Positions 63,611-64,000 of a stretch of 64,000 nt of DNA are shown here, in pieces; positions within the stretch are counted from its first letter, which is position 1; every line of letters starts with the position of its first letter. Position numbers and translations under genes: made by a program. The DNA is from Nocardiopsis flavescens (GTDB lineage: Bacteria > Actinomycetota > Actinomycetes > Streptosporangiales > Streptosporangiaceae): the NCBI RefSeq assembly GCF_900141985.1, contig NZ_FQZK01000001.1:658003-722002 (forward strand), written 5' to 3'. The notes under the pieces were generated by a model. The model worked only from the letters and a program-made list of their open reading frames with translations, searched no databases and was not told where the DNA came from.

Positions 63611-63751
63611 GTGACCCTTGAAGGAGCACATCGTGGATACCCCGACCAGTTCCGCCGCAAGGTCCTGAACCTGGTCCAGGCCGGACGCAACGTCGCGGAC
63701 GTGGCAAACGATCTGGACATCAGCACCGAGACGATCTACGCCTGGCGGTGA
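63611..63751 (+). pseudogene. Truncated IS3-type transposase OrfA
   Basis: GTG at 63611 opens VTLEGAHRGYPDQFRRKVLNL, then AGRNVADVANDLDISTETIYAWR and a stop. This is the helix-turn-helix start of an IS3-family OrfA, cut off where the normal protein goes on (usually YxWRRQ). No OrfB follows, so only a stub remains. Confidence 0.75.
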
Positions 63752-63767
63752 CTTTGGCTTCTACCAT

Positions 63768-63862
63768 GCTCTCTGCACGAGCGGAGGTGAGCCGTCACCG
63801 TGCACGGCGGGGCCGACGGCGAGGACGCGCTCTCCGCGCGAGCGGAGATGAGCCGGTCAGCA
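63768..63862. repeat. Two imperfect direct repeats
   Basis: CTCTGCACGAGCGGAGGTGA (63770s) and CTCCGCGCGAGCGGAGATGA (63830s) with similar next bases (GCCG-TCA). They are about 61 bases apart and flank the junction between the OrfA stub and the NlpC/P60 remnant. Confidence 0.6.
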
Positions 63863-64000
63863 CCTCCACCGCCGGGCCCTCGACGTCGTGATCTGGCCGT
63901 CGTCGATGTACATGGTGACGTGGAAGGGGGCCGGGCCGCTGCCGGTGTCGTGGAAAAGCAGTTCACCCGGAGCGAAGCCACCGCCCCCAGTTGCCCGATC
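63857..64000 (-). pseudogene. NlpC/P60-like peptidase C-terminal fragment, frameshifted, runs off the window
   Basis: On the minus strand the frame entering from 64000 reads GGGFAPGELLFHDTGSGPAP, then FHVTMYIDDGQI, the catalytic-His strand region of NlpC/P60 domains (normally PGDLLFF...HVGIYIGDG). After GQI the frame turns into Arg-rich nonsense and stops at 63857, while a shifted frame would continue HDVEGPAVEVLTG, so a small indel is likely. The rest of the gene lies outside. Confidence 0.5.

Overview
The window is very GC-rich actinomycete chromosome. Third codon positions are almost all G or C, GTG starts are frequent, and many operon junctions are GTGA or ATGA overlaps. The gene set (aerobic cobalamin genes with CobN and a ChlI/ChlD-type partner, a DinB-like mycothiol-type enzyme, several two-component systems, a Ser/Thr kinase) fits a filamentous actinomycete of the Nocardiopsis/Streptomonospora/Streptomyces kind. 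Genus is inference only.

Layout. 1-10.4 kb: mixed housekeeping and orphan genes: tyrosine phosphatase, lipoamide-dehydrogenase-like oxidoreductase, Nudix hydrolase, secreted GH16-like hydrolase, a membrane Ser/Thr kinase with a repeat sensor domain, a tiny secreted protein and an RNA ligase. 10.5-35.3 kb: a cobalamin supercluster. It holds the cobalt ECF transporter cbiMNQO (-), the corrinoid importer btuFCD (+), cobN-cobF-cobQ-cobK (+), a chelatase ChlI/ChlD-like gene with cobO and a cobB-cobC fusion (-), cobL (+), and cobG-cobH-cobIJ-cobM (-). Five separate cobalamin riboswitches control it, one before each of the five multi-gene units. Uptake of cobalt, uptake of corrinoids and ring synthesis are therefore all under B12 feedback. 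CobG lacks the C-terminal half that normally carries the Fe-S/siroheme cysteines.

35.3-40.8 kb: a repeat-filled gap and then a compact minus-strand unit: an AraC regulator, a CrtC/lipocalin-like domain fused to a polyprenyl synthase, and an ABC exporter (ATPase plus permease). This looks like a small, possibly undescribed terpenoid locus. 41-50 kb: a PepSY lipoprotein-like protein divergent from an OmpR-type two-component system, a Xaa-Pro aminopeptidase, a GNAT acetyltransferase, an MpaB/DUF2236 oxygenase and a NarL-type two-component system. 50-61 kb: purB, a secreted TAP-like peptidase, a small membrane protein, a PLP dehydratase, a flavin reductase, a DinB-like enzyme, an MFS transporter with a divergent TetR regulator, and an LLM monooxygenase plus FMN reductase pair. 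Several clean inverted repeats here look like operators or terminators.

61-64 kb: a mobile, decayed end. It holds a complete IS5-type element, frameshifted gene debris, a lower-GC secreted protein resembling spore-associated protein A, a truncated IS3-type OrfA, and a broken NlpC/P60-like fragment running off the window.
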